A stretch of DNA of 64,000 nucleotides. Origin: Nitrincola lacisaponensis (GTDB lineage Bacteria; Pseudomonadota; Gammaproteobacteria; Pseudomonadales; Balneatricaceae). Position 1 is the first letter of the stretch; every line of letters begins with the position of its first letter. The stretch is taken from assembly GCF_000691225.1 (NCBI RefSeq), contig NZ_JMSZ01000036.1, forward strand, positions 1 to 64,000. The letters run 5' to 3'. A program made the translations under genes and the position numbers. The notes below the pieces were generated by a model. That model did no database searches. It was not told the DNA's origin and saw only the letters and a list, made by a program, of their open reading frames with translations. This document shows positions 1 through 9,658 of this stretch, in pieces.

Positions 1-124
1 AGTTTTACTTGACCACTACAAATGCGCAGGAGCGGTGAGGTTACAGATCCATCATGGATGTTTAGGCCCGCCAGGGTGTAAAATAGGCCCTTATCCCTCT
101 TTTCAGGACACGTAGGAAGTTAGC

Positions 125-1480
125 ATGCAAACCGATGTGGTCATTCTGGCGGCAGGTCAGGGAAGTCGAATGAAGTCTGTATTGCCGAAGGTAATGCATC
201 CGCTGGCTGGAAAACCCATGCTGCAGCATGTCATCGATACCGCCAGTCAACTGTCAGAAGCCAACCTGCATGTTGTCATAGGCCATGGTGCTGAACGTGT
301 ACAGCAACTGCTCGCGGATCAGCCTGTCAGCCAGGCATTACAGGCACAACAACTGGGCACAGGTCATGCGGTAGCTCAGGCGCTGCCTGCCTGTCAGGCC
401 GACAGCCTGGTCTTGATTCTCTATGGTGATGTTCCCCTGATTCAGGCCAGTACCCTGATTGAATTGCTGCATCAGGCCCAGCAGGGGCATTTGGGATTGC
501 TGACCGTTGAGCTGAGCGATCCAACCGGTTATGGCCGGATTGTGCGCAACCCGGTCCGCGATGTGGTCGCCATTGTCGAGCATAAGGATGCAACGGAAGA
601 GCAGCGTGCCATTGCGGAAGTGAATACCGGTATTATGGCCGTGCCCGCAGTATTGTTACGTCGCTGGTTACCTCAGCTCTCTGCAGAAAATGCCCAGGGT
701 GAGTATTATCTGACCGACATCATCGCTATGGCCGCCAGTGAAGGTGTGCGTATCAGTGCCATCCAGCCACAGACCGAGCAGGAAGTGCAGGGCGTGAACA
801 ACCGTCAGCAACTGGCTGAACTGGAGCGCTGGCATCAGCAGCAACAGGCTGAAACCCTGATGGCGGCTGGCGTGACGTTGATGGACCCTGCACGTATCGA
901 TATCCGTGGTCATCTCCGTGTGGGTCAGGATGTCGTCATCGATATCAACTGTATCTTTGAAGGTGATGTCGAGATAGCAGAAGGGGTCAGTATTGGCCCT
1001 CACTGTGTCATTCGTAACAGCCGAATTGCCGCAGGTGCTCGCATTGAAGCCCATTCTTTACTGGATGGTGCGGTAGTCGGAGAGCAGTCTGTGGTCGGGC
1101 CTTTTGCACGCCTACGCCCCGGTACTGAACTGGCAGCCGAGTGCAAAATTGGTAACTTTGTTGAAACCAAAAAAGCGCGCATCGCTCAGGGGAGCAAGGT
1201 TAATCACCTCAGTTATATTGGTGATGCACAGATCGGTGAGCAGAGTAATATCGGTGCAGGGACCATCACCTGTAACTATGATGGCCAGAACAAATATGAA
1301 ACGGTGATCGGTGATCGTGCCTTTATTGGCTCCAACACCGCCCTGGTTGCACCGGTGCGTGTAGGCAATGATGCCACGGTTGCAGCCGGATCAACCATCA
1401 CCAAAGACACTCCGGATGGACAGTTGGCTGTCGGTCGAGCCCGTCAGCAACTGATCAGCCACTGGAAACGTTCGAATTAA
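125..1480 (+). CDS. glmU: Bifunctional GlcNAc-1-P uridyltransferase / GlcN-1-P acetyltransferase
   Basis: GlmU makes UDP-N-acetylglucosamine, the precursor of peptidoglycan and lipid A, in the cytoplasm: it acetylates glucosamine-1-phosphate and then transfers UMP to it. The 451-aa product has the usual family length. The nucleotidyltransferase loop LAAGQGSRM lies near residues 8-16, and the C-terminal half is a left-handed beta-helix of hexapeptide repeats ending in the acetyltransferase region (IGAGTITCNYDG, IGSNTALVAPV). The ATG at 125 follows an AGGAAGT ribosome site. glmS follows after 25 bases, so the two enzymes of the pathway are probably co-transcribed. Bases 1-124 hold no gene; a TGTAAAAT at 77-84 could be an extended -10, but no good -35 was found. 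Confidence 0.97.
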   Translation: MQTDVVILAAGQGSRMKSVLPKVMHPLAGKPMLQHVIDTASQLSEANLHVVIGHGAERVQQLLADQPVSQALQAQQLGTGHAVAQALPACQADSLVLILYGDVPLIQASTLIELLHQAQQGHLGLLTVELSDPTGYGRIVRNPVRDVVAIVEHKDATEEQRAIAEVNTGIMAVPAVLLRRWLPQLSAENAQGEYYLTDIIAMAASEGVRISAIQPQTEQEVQGVNNRQQLAELERWHQQQQAETLMAAGVTLMDPARIDIRGHLRVGQDVVIDINCIFEGDVEIAEGVSIGPHCVIRNSRIAAGARIEAHSLLDGAVVGEQSVVGPFARLRPGTELAAECKIGNFVETKKARIAQGSKVNHLSYIGDAQIGEQSNIGAGTITCNYDGQNKYETVIGDRAFIGSNTALVAPVRVGNDATVAAGSTITKDTPDGQLAVGRARQQLISHWKRSN

Positions 1481-1505
1481 CAGCAAACCATAAGGAATTT
1501 AGCAG

Positions 1506-3332
1506 ATGTGTGGAATCGTCGGCGCTGTCGCCACCCGTCCGGTCGCAGAAATACTTCTCGAAGGTCTCAGACGTCTGGAATACCGCGGTTATGACTCTGC
1601 CGGAATGGCGCTATGTGATCAGGGTGACATCAAGCGCCTGAGACGCGCCGGTAAAGTACAGGCTTTGGCCGATCTGCTGGCCGAACAGCCCCAGACAGGT
1701 ACCACCGGTATTGCCCATACACGTTGGGCTACACATGGCAAACCAACAGAAGCTAACGCACATCCGCATATGTCTGGCGCGCGCCTGGCCGTGGTACACA
1801 ACGGCATTATTGAAAACTATGAACCCTTACGCGAAATGCTCAAGACAGAAGGCTATCGTTTCGATTCCGATACCGATACCGAAGTGGTGGCTCACTTACT
1901 GGATCACACGCTGAAAAGCGGCGTCAGCCTGACGGATGCATTGCGTCAATCCGTAGCACGTCTTGAGGGCGCTTTTGCCCTGGGTGTTGTTCATGCTGAT
2001 TTCCCGGAGCAGTTGCTGGCTGCGCGCAAAGGCAGTCCTCTGGTGGTGGGGGTTGGTATAGGTGAAAACTTCATCGCATCGGATCAATTGGCACTGTTAC
2101 CGGTCACCGACCGCTTCATGTTCATGGAAGAGGGCGATATCGCCTGTCTGACCCTGAATCAGATCCAGATTTTTGATCGTCAGGGAAGCCTGGTACAGCG
2201 TCCGGTTACCCAGTTTGAACATGGACAGGCTGCCGCCGACAAGGGCCACTTCAAACACTTCATGCTGAAAGAGATTTTTGAGCAGCCAGAGGTGATGCAA
2301 CGCGTACTGGAAGGGCGTATCAGCAACGGACATCTGCTGGAGCAGGCCTGGGGTGTGAACGCGGCGGCGGTATTTGATCAGACCAACCGGGTACAGATTG
2401 TGGCCTGTGGTACCAGCTATCATGCCGGAATGATCGCACGCTACTGGATTGAATCACTGGTCGGCATCCCCTGCAATGTCGAAGTAGCCAGCGAGTTCCG
2501 CTACCGTGATGTGGTACTGTCTGATGATACCCTGCTGATTACCCTGTCTCAGTCTGGTGAAACCGCGGATACCCTGGCAGCCCTGCGTGAAGTGAAGCAA
2601 CGGGTACTTGCCAGTCTGGCAATCTGTAATGTGCCTGGTAGCTCACTGGTCCGTGAATCAGATCTGGCCCTGATGACCAATGCCGGACCTGAAATTGGTG
2701 TCGCGTCCACTAAGGCGTTCACCTCCCAGCTGGTCGCATTGCTGATGACGACCCTGATACTGGGTCGTCGCAAAGGACTCTCCACCGAGACTGAACAACA
2801 GCTGGTCGGTGCCCTACAGGCCTTGCCGGAACTGATCGAGTCACTGCTGGAGCTTAATGATCCAGTCGCAAAAATGGCTGAAGCCTTTGCCGAAAAGCAC
2901 CACGCACTGTTCCTTGGCCGTGGCAGCCTTTACCCGGTCGCGATGGAAGGTGCCCTTAAGCTCAAGGAGATCTCCTACATCCATGCAGAAGCTTATCCCG
3001 CAGGTGAGCTGAAGCACGGCCCCTTGGCGCTGGTCGACAAGGACATGCCGGTCATAGCCGTGGCACCGAACAATGACATGCTGGACAAGCTTAAATCCAA
3101 CCTGCAGGAAGTGCGTGCCCGAGGCGGAGAACTGTTCGTCTTCACCGGCTGTGGACAGAGTATCCGCGATGAAGAAGGCGTATCGACCCTGACACTCCCA
3201 GCAGTACACCCGCTGCTCGAACCCCTGGCCTATACCTTGCCGTTGCAGCTGCTGTCGTACCATGTCGCTGTACTGAAGGGTACCGATGTCGATCAGCCAA
3301 GGAATCTGGCGAAATCTGTTACGGTGGAGTAA
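1506..3332 (+). CDS. glmS: Glutamine--fructose-6-phosphate aminotransferase (isomerizing)
   Basis: GlmS converts fructose-6-phosphate and glutamine to glucosamine-6-phosphate, the first committed step of amino-sugar synthesis. The mature N-terminus MCGIVGA places the nucleophilic Cys2 of the class II glutaminase domain right after the start codon, fixing the start at 1506. Two SIS sugar-isomerase domains follow (for example [11 protein letters not shown] near residue 350), and the protein ends in the family-typical [11 protein letters not shown]. Its 608 aa match the normal length. It lies downstream of glmU, as in many gammaproteobacteria, and a strong terminator follows. The reading frame is intact. 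Confidence 0.97.
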   Translation: MCGIVGAVATRPVAEILLEGLRRLEYRGYDSAGMALCDQGDIKRLRRAGKVQALADLLAEQPQTGTTGIAHTRWATHGKPTEANAHPHMSGARLAVVHNGIIENYEPLREMLKTEGYRFDSDTDTEVVAHLLDHTLKSGVSLTDALRQSVARLEGAFALGVVHADFPEQLLAARKGSPLVVGVGIGENFIASDQLALLPVTDRFMFMEEGDIACLTLNQIQIFDRQGSLVQRPVTQFEHGQAAADKGHFKHFMLKEIFEQPEVMQRVLEGRISNGHLLEQAWGVNAAAVFDQTNRVQIVACGTSYHAGMIARYWIESLVGIPCNVEVASEFRYRDVVLSDDTLLITLSQSGETADTLAALREVKQRVLASLAICNVPGSSLVRESDLALMTNAGPEIGVASTKAFTSQLVALLMTTLILGRRKGLSTETEQQLVGALQALPELIESLLELNDPVAKMAEAFAEKHHALFLGRGSLYPVAMEGALKLKEISYIHAEAYPAGELKHGPLALVDKDMPVIAVAPNNDMLDKLKSNLQEVRARGGELFVFTGCGQSIRDEEGVSTLTLPAVHPLLEPLAYTLPLQLLSYHVAVLKGTDVDQPRNLAKSVTVE

Positions 3333-3347
3333 AGGGTATTCAATTTT

Positions 3348-3375
3348 AAAGCCAGCATTTTTGCTGGCTTTTTTC
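3348..3375 (+). terminator. Rho-independent terminator of glmU-glmS
   Basis: The arms AAAGCCAGC and GCTGGCTTT enclose a short T-rich loop, and the right arm runs into a T tract. It lies 16 bases after the glmS stop codon and before the convergent LysR gene. Confidence 0.9.
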
Positions 3376-3474
3376 TTTATGGTCGACAACCACCTACGTT
3401 GATATCTGGAATCATTAAACCGAAACACTATATGGAAGGGTTGAATCCTATAGAATTGTTTTAATTTTAGAGTC

Positions 3475-4383
3475 CTATAGGTTGGAGCAAGCCTCTTTCG
3501 CCTCATACCTGAGCACGCTGATAAATTTTTCCAGTAAGGGATTGGTGTCACCTTTACGGGTTACGGCAACCAGAGTGGTACTGATCTCAATATCTTCGAC
3601 AGGTAAGAAAACTACATCCCGACGATTGTTGGGTGTAATTGAAGCACTGACCAATGTGCCACCCAGTCCTGCACCGACCAATGCCAAGGCAGTATGAATT
3701 TCGATGGCTTCATGAGACACCAGTGGACGTATATCTTTCTCTTCGAGGTGAGACAGAATTTTATGCCCGAAAGGGCTCCGGGGATCTTTGGGGTAGAGGA
3801 TAAAAGGCAGTTGCGTAAAGTTCTCCAGAGAGAAGCTCTCATGCTGGGCAAGTGGATGATCGATGGGTAGGGCTGCCATAAAGGGGTCGTTAATGATGAT
3901 GTCATACTGCATGTCAGCGTGACGTTCAAACTGGCCGATGAACCGGGAAATACCGATATCTATTCGATGCTGTCTTAGTCCCTCTTCCTGATACTCGGAG
4001 AGGGCTTCAACGAGATCCAGGTGTACTTCTGGATGTTGAATTCTGTAGCGTTTGATGACTCCCGGGAGTAATGAAAATAGAGCAGAGCGAATAAAGCCTA
4101 CCCCCAGCCATCCGCCGCTACCACTGGCAACTTGTCTGGATTCTTCTTCCAGGCGAGAAGATTGTGCCAGTAATTCCTTTGCCCGGGGATAGAAAAATTT
4201 TCCAAGAGATGTCAGTTGCATCGGTCGGGTTGAACGGTCGAACAGCTCACCGCCCAGATTCTGTTCCAGTAAGGCGATCTGTGTACTGATGGCTGTTGGT
4301 GCCACGAAAAGACGTTTTGCGGCGGCACTGCCACCACCGGCATCCACCACTTCACAAAAATAGCGTATCTGTCTTAGATTCAT
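3475..4383 (-). CDS. LysR-family transcriptional regulator
   Basis: A 302-aa LysR-type regulator. The N-terminal winged helix-turn-helix spans about residues 1-60 (MNLRQIRYFCEVV; AAKRLFVAPTAISTQIALLEQNLGG), followed by a type 2 periplasmic-binding-like effector domain. It is transcribed away from the adjacent RraA-like/tctCBA genes, with 89 bases between start codons that include a 20-base palindrome, the classic arrangement for a LysR activator of the divergent operon. The ligand is unknown; by analogy it would be the transported or degraded carboxylic acid. Confidence 0.9.
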   Translation of the reverse strand: MNLRQIRYFCEVVDAGGGSAAAKRLFVAPTAISTQIALLEQNLGGELFDRSTRPMQLTSLGKFFYPRAKELLAQSSRLEEESRQVASGSGGWLGVGFIRSALFSLLPGVIKRYRIQHPEVHLDLVEALSEYQEEGLRQHRIDIGISRFIGQFERHADMQYDIIINDPFMAALPIDHPLAQHESFSLENFTQLPFILYPKDPRSPFGHKILSHLEEKDIRPLVSHEAIEIHTALALVGAGLGGTLVSASITPNNRRDVVFLPVEDIEISTTLVAVTRKGDTNPLLEKFISVLRYEAKEACSNL

Positions 4384-4413
4384 TTTTAGTGAACTTATCT
4401 GCGTTATTCGCTG

Positions 4414-4433
4414 ATTGATTAAAGATAATCAAT
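4414..4433. promoter_or_regulatory. Palindromic LysR-type operator
   Basis: A perfect inverted repeat, ATTGATTA / TAATCAAT with an AAGA spacer, lies between the divergent LysR gene and the RraA-like gene. It contains the T-N11-A pattern typical of LysR recognition sites. Its assignment to this regulator is inferred from position. Confidence 0.65.
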
Positions 4434-4472
4434 AGATGATAGTGAAGCAGAGGTCAACTCAGGAGTATAAAA

Positions 4473-5111
4473 ATGATAAATAAGAATCTCTGTTTACAAC
4501 TCAGCCAGTTTGGCAGTGCCTCTATCTATGAAGCACAAGGAGCCACTGGTGCACTCGACAGTGGTATTAAGCCACTCAGTCATACCATGCAGGTGTTTGG
4601 GCCTGCATTCACCGTCGATATCCGTCCAGGTGACAATCTGATGTTGCACTATGCCTTACTGCATATTCAGCCGGGAGATGTGCTGGTGGTCGATGCAAAA
4701 GGCTTTATCGAAGCTGGCCCTTGGGGAGATATTCTCACGGAGCAGGCGATGGTAAAGGGGGTGGCTGGACTGGTTATTAATGGTGCGGTGAGGGATGCTC
4801 ACACCATTAAGTCCTTGGGCTTTCCGGTATTCTGCCGGGGTATCAGCATTAAGGGGACTGCAAAAAAACAGCCAGGCAAGGTCAATGTGCCCCTTTGTAT
4901 GGGTGATACCGTGATTCATCCCGGCGATTATCTGTTTGGTGATGAAGATGGTGTGGTGGTGGTGCCAAAACAGGACCTGTCTACTGTGTTACAAGCCACC
5001 CAATCTAGGGAACATACCGAAGAAATGTATCGGGAAGAAATTCAACAGGGAGCGAACACAGTCGATTTGCTCGGCTTGAGGGACACTCTGAAGCAGTTGA
5101 ACTTAGCCTAG
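4473..5111 (+). CDS. RraA-family protein, probable HMG/CHA-type aldolase or oxaloacetate decarboxylase
   Basis: The 212-aa product belongs to the RraA / 4-hydroxy-4-methyl-2-oxoglutarate aldolase family. Visible family features are the GDVLVVD strand near residue 70, the stretch GVAGLVINGAVRD near 105-117 carrying the Arg-Asp pair that binds substrate and metal in the aldolases, and the C-terminal GDEDGVVVVP. True RraA regulators of RNase E lack some of these residues, so an enzyme is more likely. It starts at 4473 after an AGGAG site and leads into tctCBA, suggesting it cleaves or decarboxylates the imported carboxylate. The substrate cannot be read from the sequence. Confidence 0.8.
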   Translation: MINKNLCLQLSQFGSASIYEAQGATGALDSGIKPLSHTMQVFGPAFTVDIRPGDNLMLHYALLHIQPGDVLVVDAKGFIEAGPWGDILTEQAMVKGVAGLVINGAVRDAHTIKSLGFPVFCRGISIKGTAKKQPGKVNVPLCMGDTVIHPGDYLFGDEDGVVVVPKQDLSTVLQATQSREHTEEMYREEIQQGANTVDLLGLRDTLKQLNLA

Positions 5112-5191
5112 AACAAACGCCCTGGCCCAGGGTGTACTCAAATAATGATAAAAACAGTACTGTTTTTCACAGTACAGATGAGGAAACCACG

Positions 5192-6157
5192 ATGAAAATT
5201 ATAAAAACAGTTGGCATGCTTGCCTGTATCTCACTGCCTTTGATGTTAACAGCATCTGTCTCTGCTGATAACTATCCGGACCGCCCTATCTCTACCATTA
5301 TTGCCTTTGGTGCCGGGGGTAATACCGATGTTGGTGCACGTATTTTATTCCCTGCAGTGGAGCGTGAACTGGGGGTTCCACTCAATATTATTAACCGCCC
5401 TGGTGGCGGTGGTTGGGTGGGCTGGACTCAACTGCTGAATGCATCCAATAATGGTTATACCCTGGGATATATTAATACCCCTAACCTGATTACCGGGTAT
5501 ATGGACCCTCAGTATCGACGCAATGTAAACCTGGATGACTTTGATCTGATCGCTAACCACGTGACAGATTATGGTGTCATTTCCATCAATAAAAATGAGA
5601 CCCGCTACAGTAATATTGATGAGCTGGTTGCATATGCTCAGTCCAATACGCTGACAGCTTCAACCACCGGCGCTAATGGTGATGACCATATAGCCATGTT
5701 GAAAATGAACCATCACTATGACACCCGTTTTGTGCCGGTACATACGACCGGAACGGCTGAGCAGCGTGCGGCGATTCAGGGTGGACATGTGGATGTGAAT
5801 TTTTCCAATGTAGGTGATACCAATATGGCGCATCGCAGTGGTGATCTAAAGATCATCGCCATAATGGCACCTGAGCGGTCTGAATTTATCCCGGATGTGC
5901 CCACTCTGGATGAATTGGGCTATCCAGGAGTGATCTCTTGGTCCGCTCGTGGTATCGCCGCTCCCAAAGGTATCGATCCTGATTCTTTGGCGCGTCTGGA
6001 GGCGGCTTTTATTGCTGGCATGCAGGATCCGGAGCATTTAGCCAAAATGGCTGAAATGGGTCTTAAAGTCGATATCCGCACTGGCGAGGATTATCGCGCG
6101 ATGCTGGAAGAGGAAGAGCAGGGAGTGCGCTCTCTGAGTGATTTGCTCGGTTGGTGA
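5192..6157 (+). CDS. tctC: TctC/Bug-family periplasmic substrate-binding protein
   Basis: The periplasmic receptor of a tripartite tricarboxylate transporter. I place the start at 5192 (ATG after GAGGAAA), where the protein begins with a signal peptide cut near TASVSA|DNYPDRP, giving 321 aa. An upstream in-frame start at 5132 would put 20 hydrophilic residues before the signal. The YPDRPI start of the mature domain, the FGAGGNTD loop and the NRPGGGG segment are Bug-family signatures. tctB and tctA follow. Bug proteins bind carboxylates such as citrate, tartrate or aromatic acids; the ligand here is unknown. Confidence 0.9.
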   Translation: MKIIKTVGMLACISLPLMLTASVSADNYPDRPISTIIAFGAGGNTDVGARILFPAVERELGVPLNIINRPGGGGWVGWTQLLNASNNGYTLGYINTPNLITGYMDPQYRRNVNLDDFDLIANHVTDYGVISINKNETRYSNIDELVAYAQSNTLTASTTGANGDDHIAMLKMNHHYDTRFVPVHTTGTAEQRAAIQGGHVDVNFSNVGDTNMAHRSGDLKIIAIMAPERSEFIPDVPTLDELGYPGVISWSARGIAAPKGIDPDSLARLEAAFIAGMQDPEHLAKMAEMGLKVDIRTGEDYRAMLEEEEQGVRSLSDLLGW

Positions 6158-6166
6158 TGCCTATAG

Positions 6167-6192
6167 GCCGTGGTGTAGAAGTACACCGCGGC
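6167..6192 (+). other. Intercistronic hairpin between tctC and tctB
   Basis: Arms GCCGTGGTGTA and TACACCGCGGC pair at 10 of 11 positions around a short loop. There is no long T tract, so it looks more like an mRNA-stabilising or partly terminating hairpin. Such hairpins often let the binding protein be made in excess over the membrane subunits. Confidence 0.55.
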
Positions 6193-6235
6193 AGCGTTTC
6201 TTTCAGGCCTACTTCTAACAATAAACAGGTGCCTT

Positions 6236-6685
6236 ATGAAAGCGATACACCTGGACCTCGTAATCGGGGCCATTATGCTGATGTTCTCAGCTGTATTTTA
6301 TAGCCTCTCGGTTCAGATGCCTTCTGATCCTGCGGTCTTTCCTAAACTGATCCTGGCCACGTTGATGGCGTTTTCGGCCTATATACTGGTCAATGGGATT
6401 TCAAAAACCTGGACAGCTAAAAAACAAGGCGTTGCACAAGAGCGTGTTTTTAAGCAGGTACGCGGGCCTATCGTAACGTTTGTCGCCTTGTGTGTTTACG
6501 TGATACTGATCGATGTGCTGGGATTTTTTGTATCCAGTACGCTCGCGGCCGTCTTTTTCATGCGCTACTTTGGCGTTTCCTCTTACCTCCAAATGCTGTT
6601 GGTGCTCATCATCATGAACAGCTTTATTTATATGCTTTTTGTCTGGCAGTTGCGTATTTCGTTGCCGACAGGGCTGTTGTTATAA
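6236..6685 (+). CDS. tctB: Tripartite tricarboxylate transporter small membrane subunit, TctB family
   Basis: A 149-aa membrane protein with about four predicted transmembrane segments: residues 8-26 (LVIGAIMLMFSAVFYSLSV), 35-52, 78-100 and 108-140. This fits the small four-helix TctB subunit that partners TctA. It sits between tctC and tctA, which is the main basis for the assignment because TctB sequences are poorly conserved. Confidence 0.85.
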   Translation: MKAIHLDLVIGAIMLMFSAVFYSLSVQMPSDPAVFPKLILATLMAFSAYILVNGISKTWTAKKQGVAQERVFKQVRGPIVTFVALCVYVILIDVLGFFVSSTLAAVFFMRYFGVSSYLQMLLVLIIMNSFIYMLFVWQLRISLPTGLLL

Positions 6686-6697
6686 GGAGGATGGATC

Positions 6698-8221
6698 ATG
6701 ACTATTGATACTGCTTTATTATTGTCCGTGTTTGCTCAGTTGGCCTCACCAGACGTGTTGCTGATGCTATGTGTGGGCGTGCTGGGTGGTATTTTTCTCG
6801 GCGCCTTGCCGGGATTGAGTGCCACAATGGGGATTGCTTTGCTGATTCCGGTCACGTTTGGAATGCAACCTGTTGCGGCATTGGTTTTATTGTCCGCCAT
6901 TTATGCCGCCGCTGTGTATGGTGGTTCCATTACGGCGATTCTGATTCATACACCGGGTACACCGGCTTCGGCGGCTACGGCGATGGACGGTTATCAAATG
7001 ACCCTCAGGGGGCAGGGACTTAAAGCACTGGGGACATCGACGCTCTGCTCAGTGATTGGGGGGATGGTCAGTGTGGTTGCACTGTTGCTCCTGGCCCCAC
7101 CCTTGGCTCAGATTTCGTTACGTTTCAGTGCCCCTGAATATTTCCTGATCGCGGTATTTGGTTTGACTATCATCGGTAGTCTATCCAGTGGTGCGATGGC
7201 GAAAGGTCTGTCTGCAGGGCTGTTAGGTCTGTTAATCAGTTTGGTCGGTGTTGATGTTATGACAGCCTACCCACGCTTTACCTTTGGTGTCGCAGAACTT
7301 GAGAATGGGATTTCACTCATTCCTGCCATGATAGGCCTGTTTTCCATATCACAGGTCATGATTCAGGCAGAGAAACTGCATAATGCCAAACTGCACAGCA
7401 GTGATGTCCCCAAACTGGAAGGGAGCCTGTTTCCCAGTCGAGCCGAATGGCGCAAGCTCCGTGGTACGATTTCACGATCATCCATTATTGGCGTGTTGGT
7501 CGGCTGCTTGCCCGGTGCGGGAGGCGATGTGGCTTCCTGGGTGGCGTACAATGAAGCGAAACGGAACGCTAAAAATCCAGATGATTTTGGTAAGGGTGAA
7601 ATAGAAGGTCTGGCCGCGGCTGAAACCTCCAATAATGCCGTGACTGGCGGTGCGATGATTCCGTTACTGACCCTGGGTATTCCTGGAAGTGCGGCTACAG
7701 CCGTGATGCTCGGGGGGCTCTATATTCATGGTTTACAGCCCGGACATGAGCTGTTTACCGTCAATGCGCACATCGTGTATGCCATTATTGTCGGGCTATT
7801 GCTGGCGAATATGTTGATGGGAATTGTCGGTTTGGCATTGGCAAAGCAGGTGGTGAAAGTTGCTTCGGTGCCCTTTGCCATACTTGCACCGATCATTGTC
7901 GTTTTGTCAGTCGTGGGTTCTTATACCATCAACAACAGTATGTTTGATGTGTATGTGATGACTGCCTTTGGGCTGTTGGGATACCTGATGAGAAAAACCG
8001 GCTTCTCAACCGCTGCTATAGTGCTCGCGATGATACTGGGCGCTATGGCTGAGCTTGGATTCCGACAGTCGTTGGTGATGTCCAAAGGTAACCTGCTGGG
8101 CTACTATTTCGACCGACCCTTTTCGTTGCTGATTATGGGACTGATTCTGCTGGCGCTGCTGTCACCGCTGCTCCTTCGCTGGAAGCGTAAACGAGCACTA
8201 CGCGTCCTCCAGAGTTCTTAG
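6698..8221 (+). CDS. tctA: Tripartite tricarboxylate transporter large membrane subunit, TctA family
   Basis: A 507-aa polytopic inner-membrane permease with about 12 membrane segments. The conserved TctA signatures LGALPGLSATMG (about 32-43), IYGGSITAIL-like AVYGGSITAILIHTPGTPAS (about 72-91) and LTLGIPGSAATAVMLGG (about 325-341) are present. It completes the tctCBA set; an AAGGAGG site overlaps the end of tctB. Energy coupling in this family is by the membrane proton or sodium gradient, not ATP. Confidence 0.95.
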   Translation: MTIDTALLLSVFAQLASPDVLLMLCVGVLGGIFLGALPGLSATMGIALLIPVTFGMQPVAALVLLSAIYAAAVYGGSITAILIHTPGTPASAATAMDGYQMTLRGQGLKALGTSTLCSVIGGMVSVVALLLLAPPLAQISLRFSAPEYFLIAVFGLTIIGSLSSGAMAKGLSAGLLGLLISLVGVDVMTAYPRFTFGVAELENGISLIPAMIGLFSISQVMIQAEKLHNAKLHSSDVPKLEGSLFPSRAEWRKLRGTISRSSIIGVLVGCLPGAGGDVASWVAYNEAKRNAKNPDDFGKGEIEGLAAAETSNNAVTGGAMIPLLTLGIPGSAATAVMLGGLYIHGLQPGHELFTVNAHIVYAIIVGLLLANMLMGIVGLALAKQVVKVASVPFAILAPIIVVLSVVGSYTINNSMFDVYVMTAFGLLGYLMRKTGFSTAAIVLAMILGAMAELGFRQSLVMSKGNLLGYYFDRPFSLLIMGLILLALLSPLLLRWKRKRALRVLQSS

Positions 8222-8242
8222 TGAATAGGGTTTAACGCTATG

Positions 8243-8265
8243 ACCCTGGTAGAATAAACCAGGGT
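8243..8265. terminator. Hairpin between convergent tctA and anion permease genes
   Basis: A perfect 8-bp stem (ACCCTGGT / ACCAGGGT) sits in the 64-base gap between two convergent genes. No strong T tract follows on either strand, so it is at best a weak bidirectional terminator. Confidence 0.45.
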
Positions 8266-8285
8266 TATGCTTACCCCGTTACATT

Positions 8286-9401
8286 TCATGATATAAACCG
8301 CATTAACAAAAAAGTACCCAACAAGCTAATCAGCAGCATGGCGATGGACCATGCATGGAAGGGTAGCCATAAGCCTGGTTGTTTGCCTAAACGCAGCGCA
8401 ATCAGGTTAGCCAAAGAACCAATCGCCAGCCCAAAACCGCCAACATTGGCTCCCCAGGCCAGCCCATACCAATGTTGTGAAAATTCAGCCAGAAAAATGG
8501 TGGCAGGTACATTGGAAATGATCTGTGATAAGAGTATAGCCCCGGTGATTTCGCCTCCCGGAAGAGCCAATAACTTGTCGGTTGCCTGAATCATAAACGG
8601 CAGTTGAGCGAGCAAGCCAAGATTAACGAACATCAGCACAAAAATGATCAGAATGAGCCAGTCGACTCCCTGCAGTACACGCCGCCAGCAGAACAAGTAG
8701 AGAAGCAAAACACCCGTGACTGCCAGGCTGATGAATCCCCATTCCAGCAGCAGAAGAAATATCGGAAAGCATAACAGCGATACCCAAAAGAGTTTTCGCT
8801 TGGTAGGGCTGGCGGCAGCCAGGGTGTGAATATCAATCTGGCGACCAGAGAAAGCCAGAGTGGTTATCAATAACAAAGCAGTCAGCATCCAGGCAGAGAT
8901 GGGTAGCATTTGCCAGATGAAAGAGATAAAGCTATCGCCCGATCTTTGCCAGAGATAGAGGTTTTGTGGGTTGCCAATCGGGCTGACAGCTGAGCCTGCA
9001 TTGACTGCCAGCGCCTGAAAAATAACCAGCCTGCCGATCGGGAGGTCAGCCAGTTTTGACAAACTGATGGTGAGTGGCACCACGATGAACAGGGCAACAT
9101 CGTTGGTAATAACTGCCGAGAGCAGTGCGGCAAAGAGTACCAGCGCCAGCGCAAGAGCACGTTCTGAGTGAGTACGAGCGAGTAGCCAATAGCCGGACTG
9201 TACCAGTGCACCACTGTCCTCCAAGCCTCGACTGAGCACCATTAACCCGCCCAGAATAGCAATGGTATGCCAGTTGACCAGTTCATAGAGTTGATGCCAT
9301 TGCAGTGGTGTGAAGAGTGCAAACAATACAAAGCCGAACACCAGTGCTAATAACAACAGGTCTTCACTCAGCCGTGAGTAAACGTAGCGGAGTAATCTCA
9401 T
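8286..9401 (-). CDS. SLC13/ArsB-type anion permease
   Basis: A 371-aa integral membrane protein of the ArsB/CitT/SLC13 superfamily with roughly ten hydrophobic segments. The conserved segments AVITNDVALFIVVPLTI (about 97-113) and VNAGSAVSPIGNPQNLYLW (about 133-151) are the two Asn-Pro/Asp-containing hairpins that bind substrate in this fold. It is shorter than classical ArsB (about 430 aa). It lies 50 bases downstream of the Bfd-like gene on the same strand and may be the last gene of that operon or have its own promoter. The anion transported is unknown. Confidence 0.8.
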   Translation of the reverse strand: MRLLRYVYSRLSEDLLLLALVFGFVLFALFTPLQWHQLYELVNWHTIAILGGLMVLSRGLEDSGALVQSGYWLLARTHSERALALALVLFAALLSAVITNDVALFIVVPLTISLSKLADLPIGRLVIFQALAVNAGSAVSPIGNPQNLYLWQRSGDSFISFIWQMLPISAWMLTALLLITTLAFSGRQIDIHTLAAASPTKRKLFWVSLLCFPIFLLLLEWGFISLAVTGVLLLYLFCWRRVLQGVDWLILIIFVLMFVNLGLLAQLPFMIQATDKLLALPGGEITGAILLSQIISNVPATIFLAEFSQHWYGLAWGANVGGFGLAIGSLANLIALRLGKQPGLWLPFHAWSIAMLLISLLGTFLLMRFIS

Positions 9402-9451
9402 GCTTTAATCCAGATGTATACCATACAAAACGCAATCACCTCGTATAGCCC

Positions 9452-9658
9452 TTAATCGACGGCAGGAATATTCATCAAGCGACTTGGGTCAGCTTTGTCT
9501 TGCAGGATTGTTTTCACCCATGGAATGCATTCAGCGCATTTTGGTTTACAGTTAAGGTATTGAAAACACTGCCTGATATTATCTGCTCCAGCCATACAAG
9601 CCGTTTGAAAATCCTGATGAGTTAGATTATGACAGCTACAGTAGGCTTTTTGATTCAT
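9452..9658 (-). CDS. Bfd-like [2Fe-2S] ferredoxin
   Basis: A 68-aa protein resembling bacterioferritin-associated ferredoxin. Cys7 and Cys9 (CxC) and Cys41 and Cys44 (CxxC) match the Bfd cluster ligand pattern CxC-(31-34 residues)-CxxC; extra cysteines lie at 21, 31 and 37. Bfd passes electrons to bacterioferritin to release stored iron, but no bacterioferritin gene is nearby. Its start overlaps the stop of the preceding ABC membrane-domain gene (ATGA), so it belongs to the TonB-receptor/propeller operon. A role in reductive release of iron from an imported complex is plausible but inferred. Confidence 0.85.
   Translation of the reverse strand: MNQKAYCSCHNLTHQDFQTACMAGADNIRQCFQYLNCKPKCAECIPWVKTILQDKADPSRLMNIPAVD

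Noticed and set aside
2841-3551. Minus-strand open frame of 236 codons across the glmS 3' end
   Set aside because: It overlaps glmS, its terminator and the LysR 3' end, and shows no recognisable domain.
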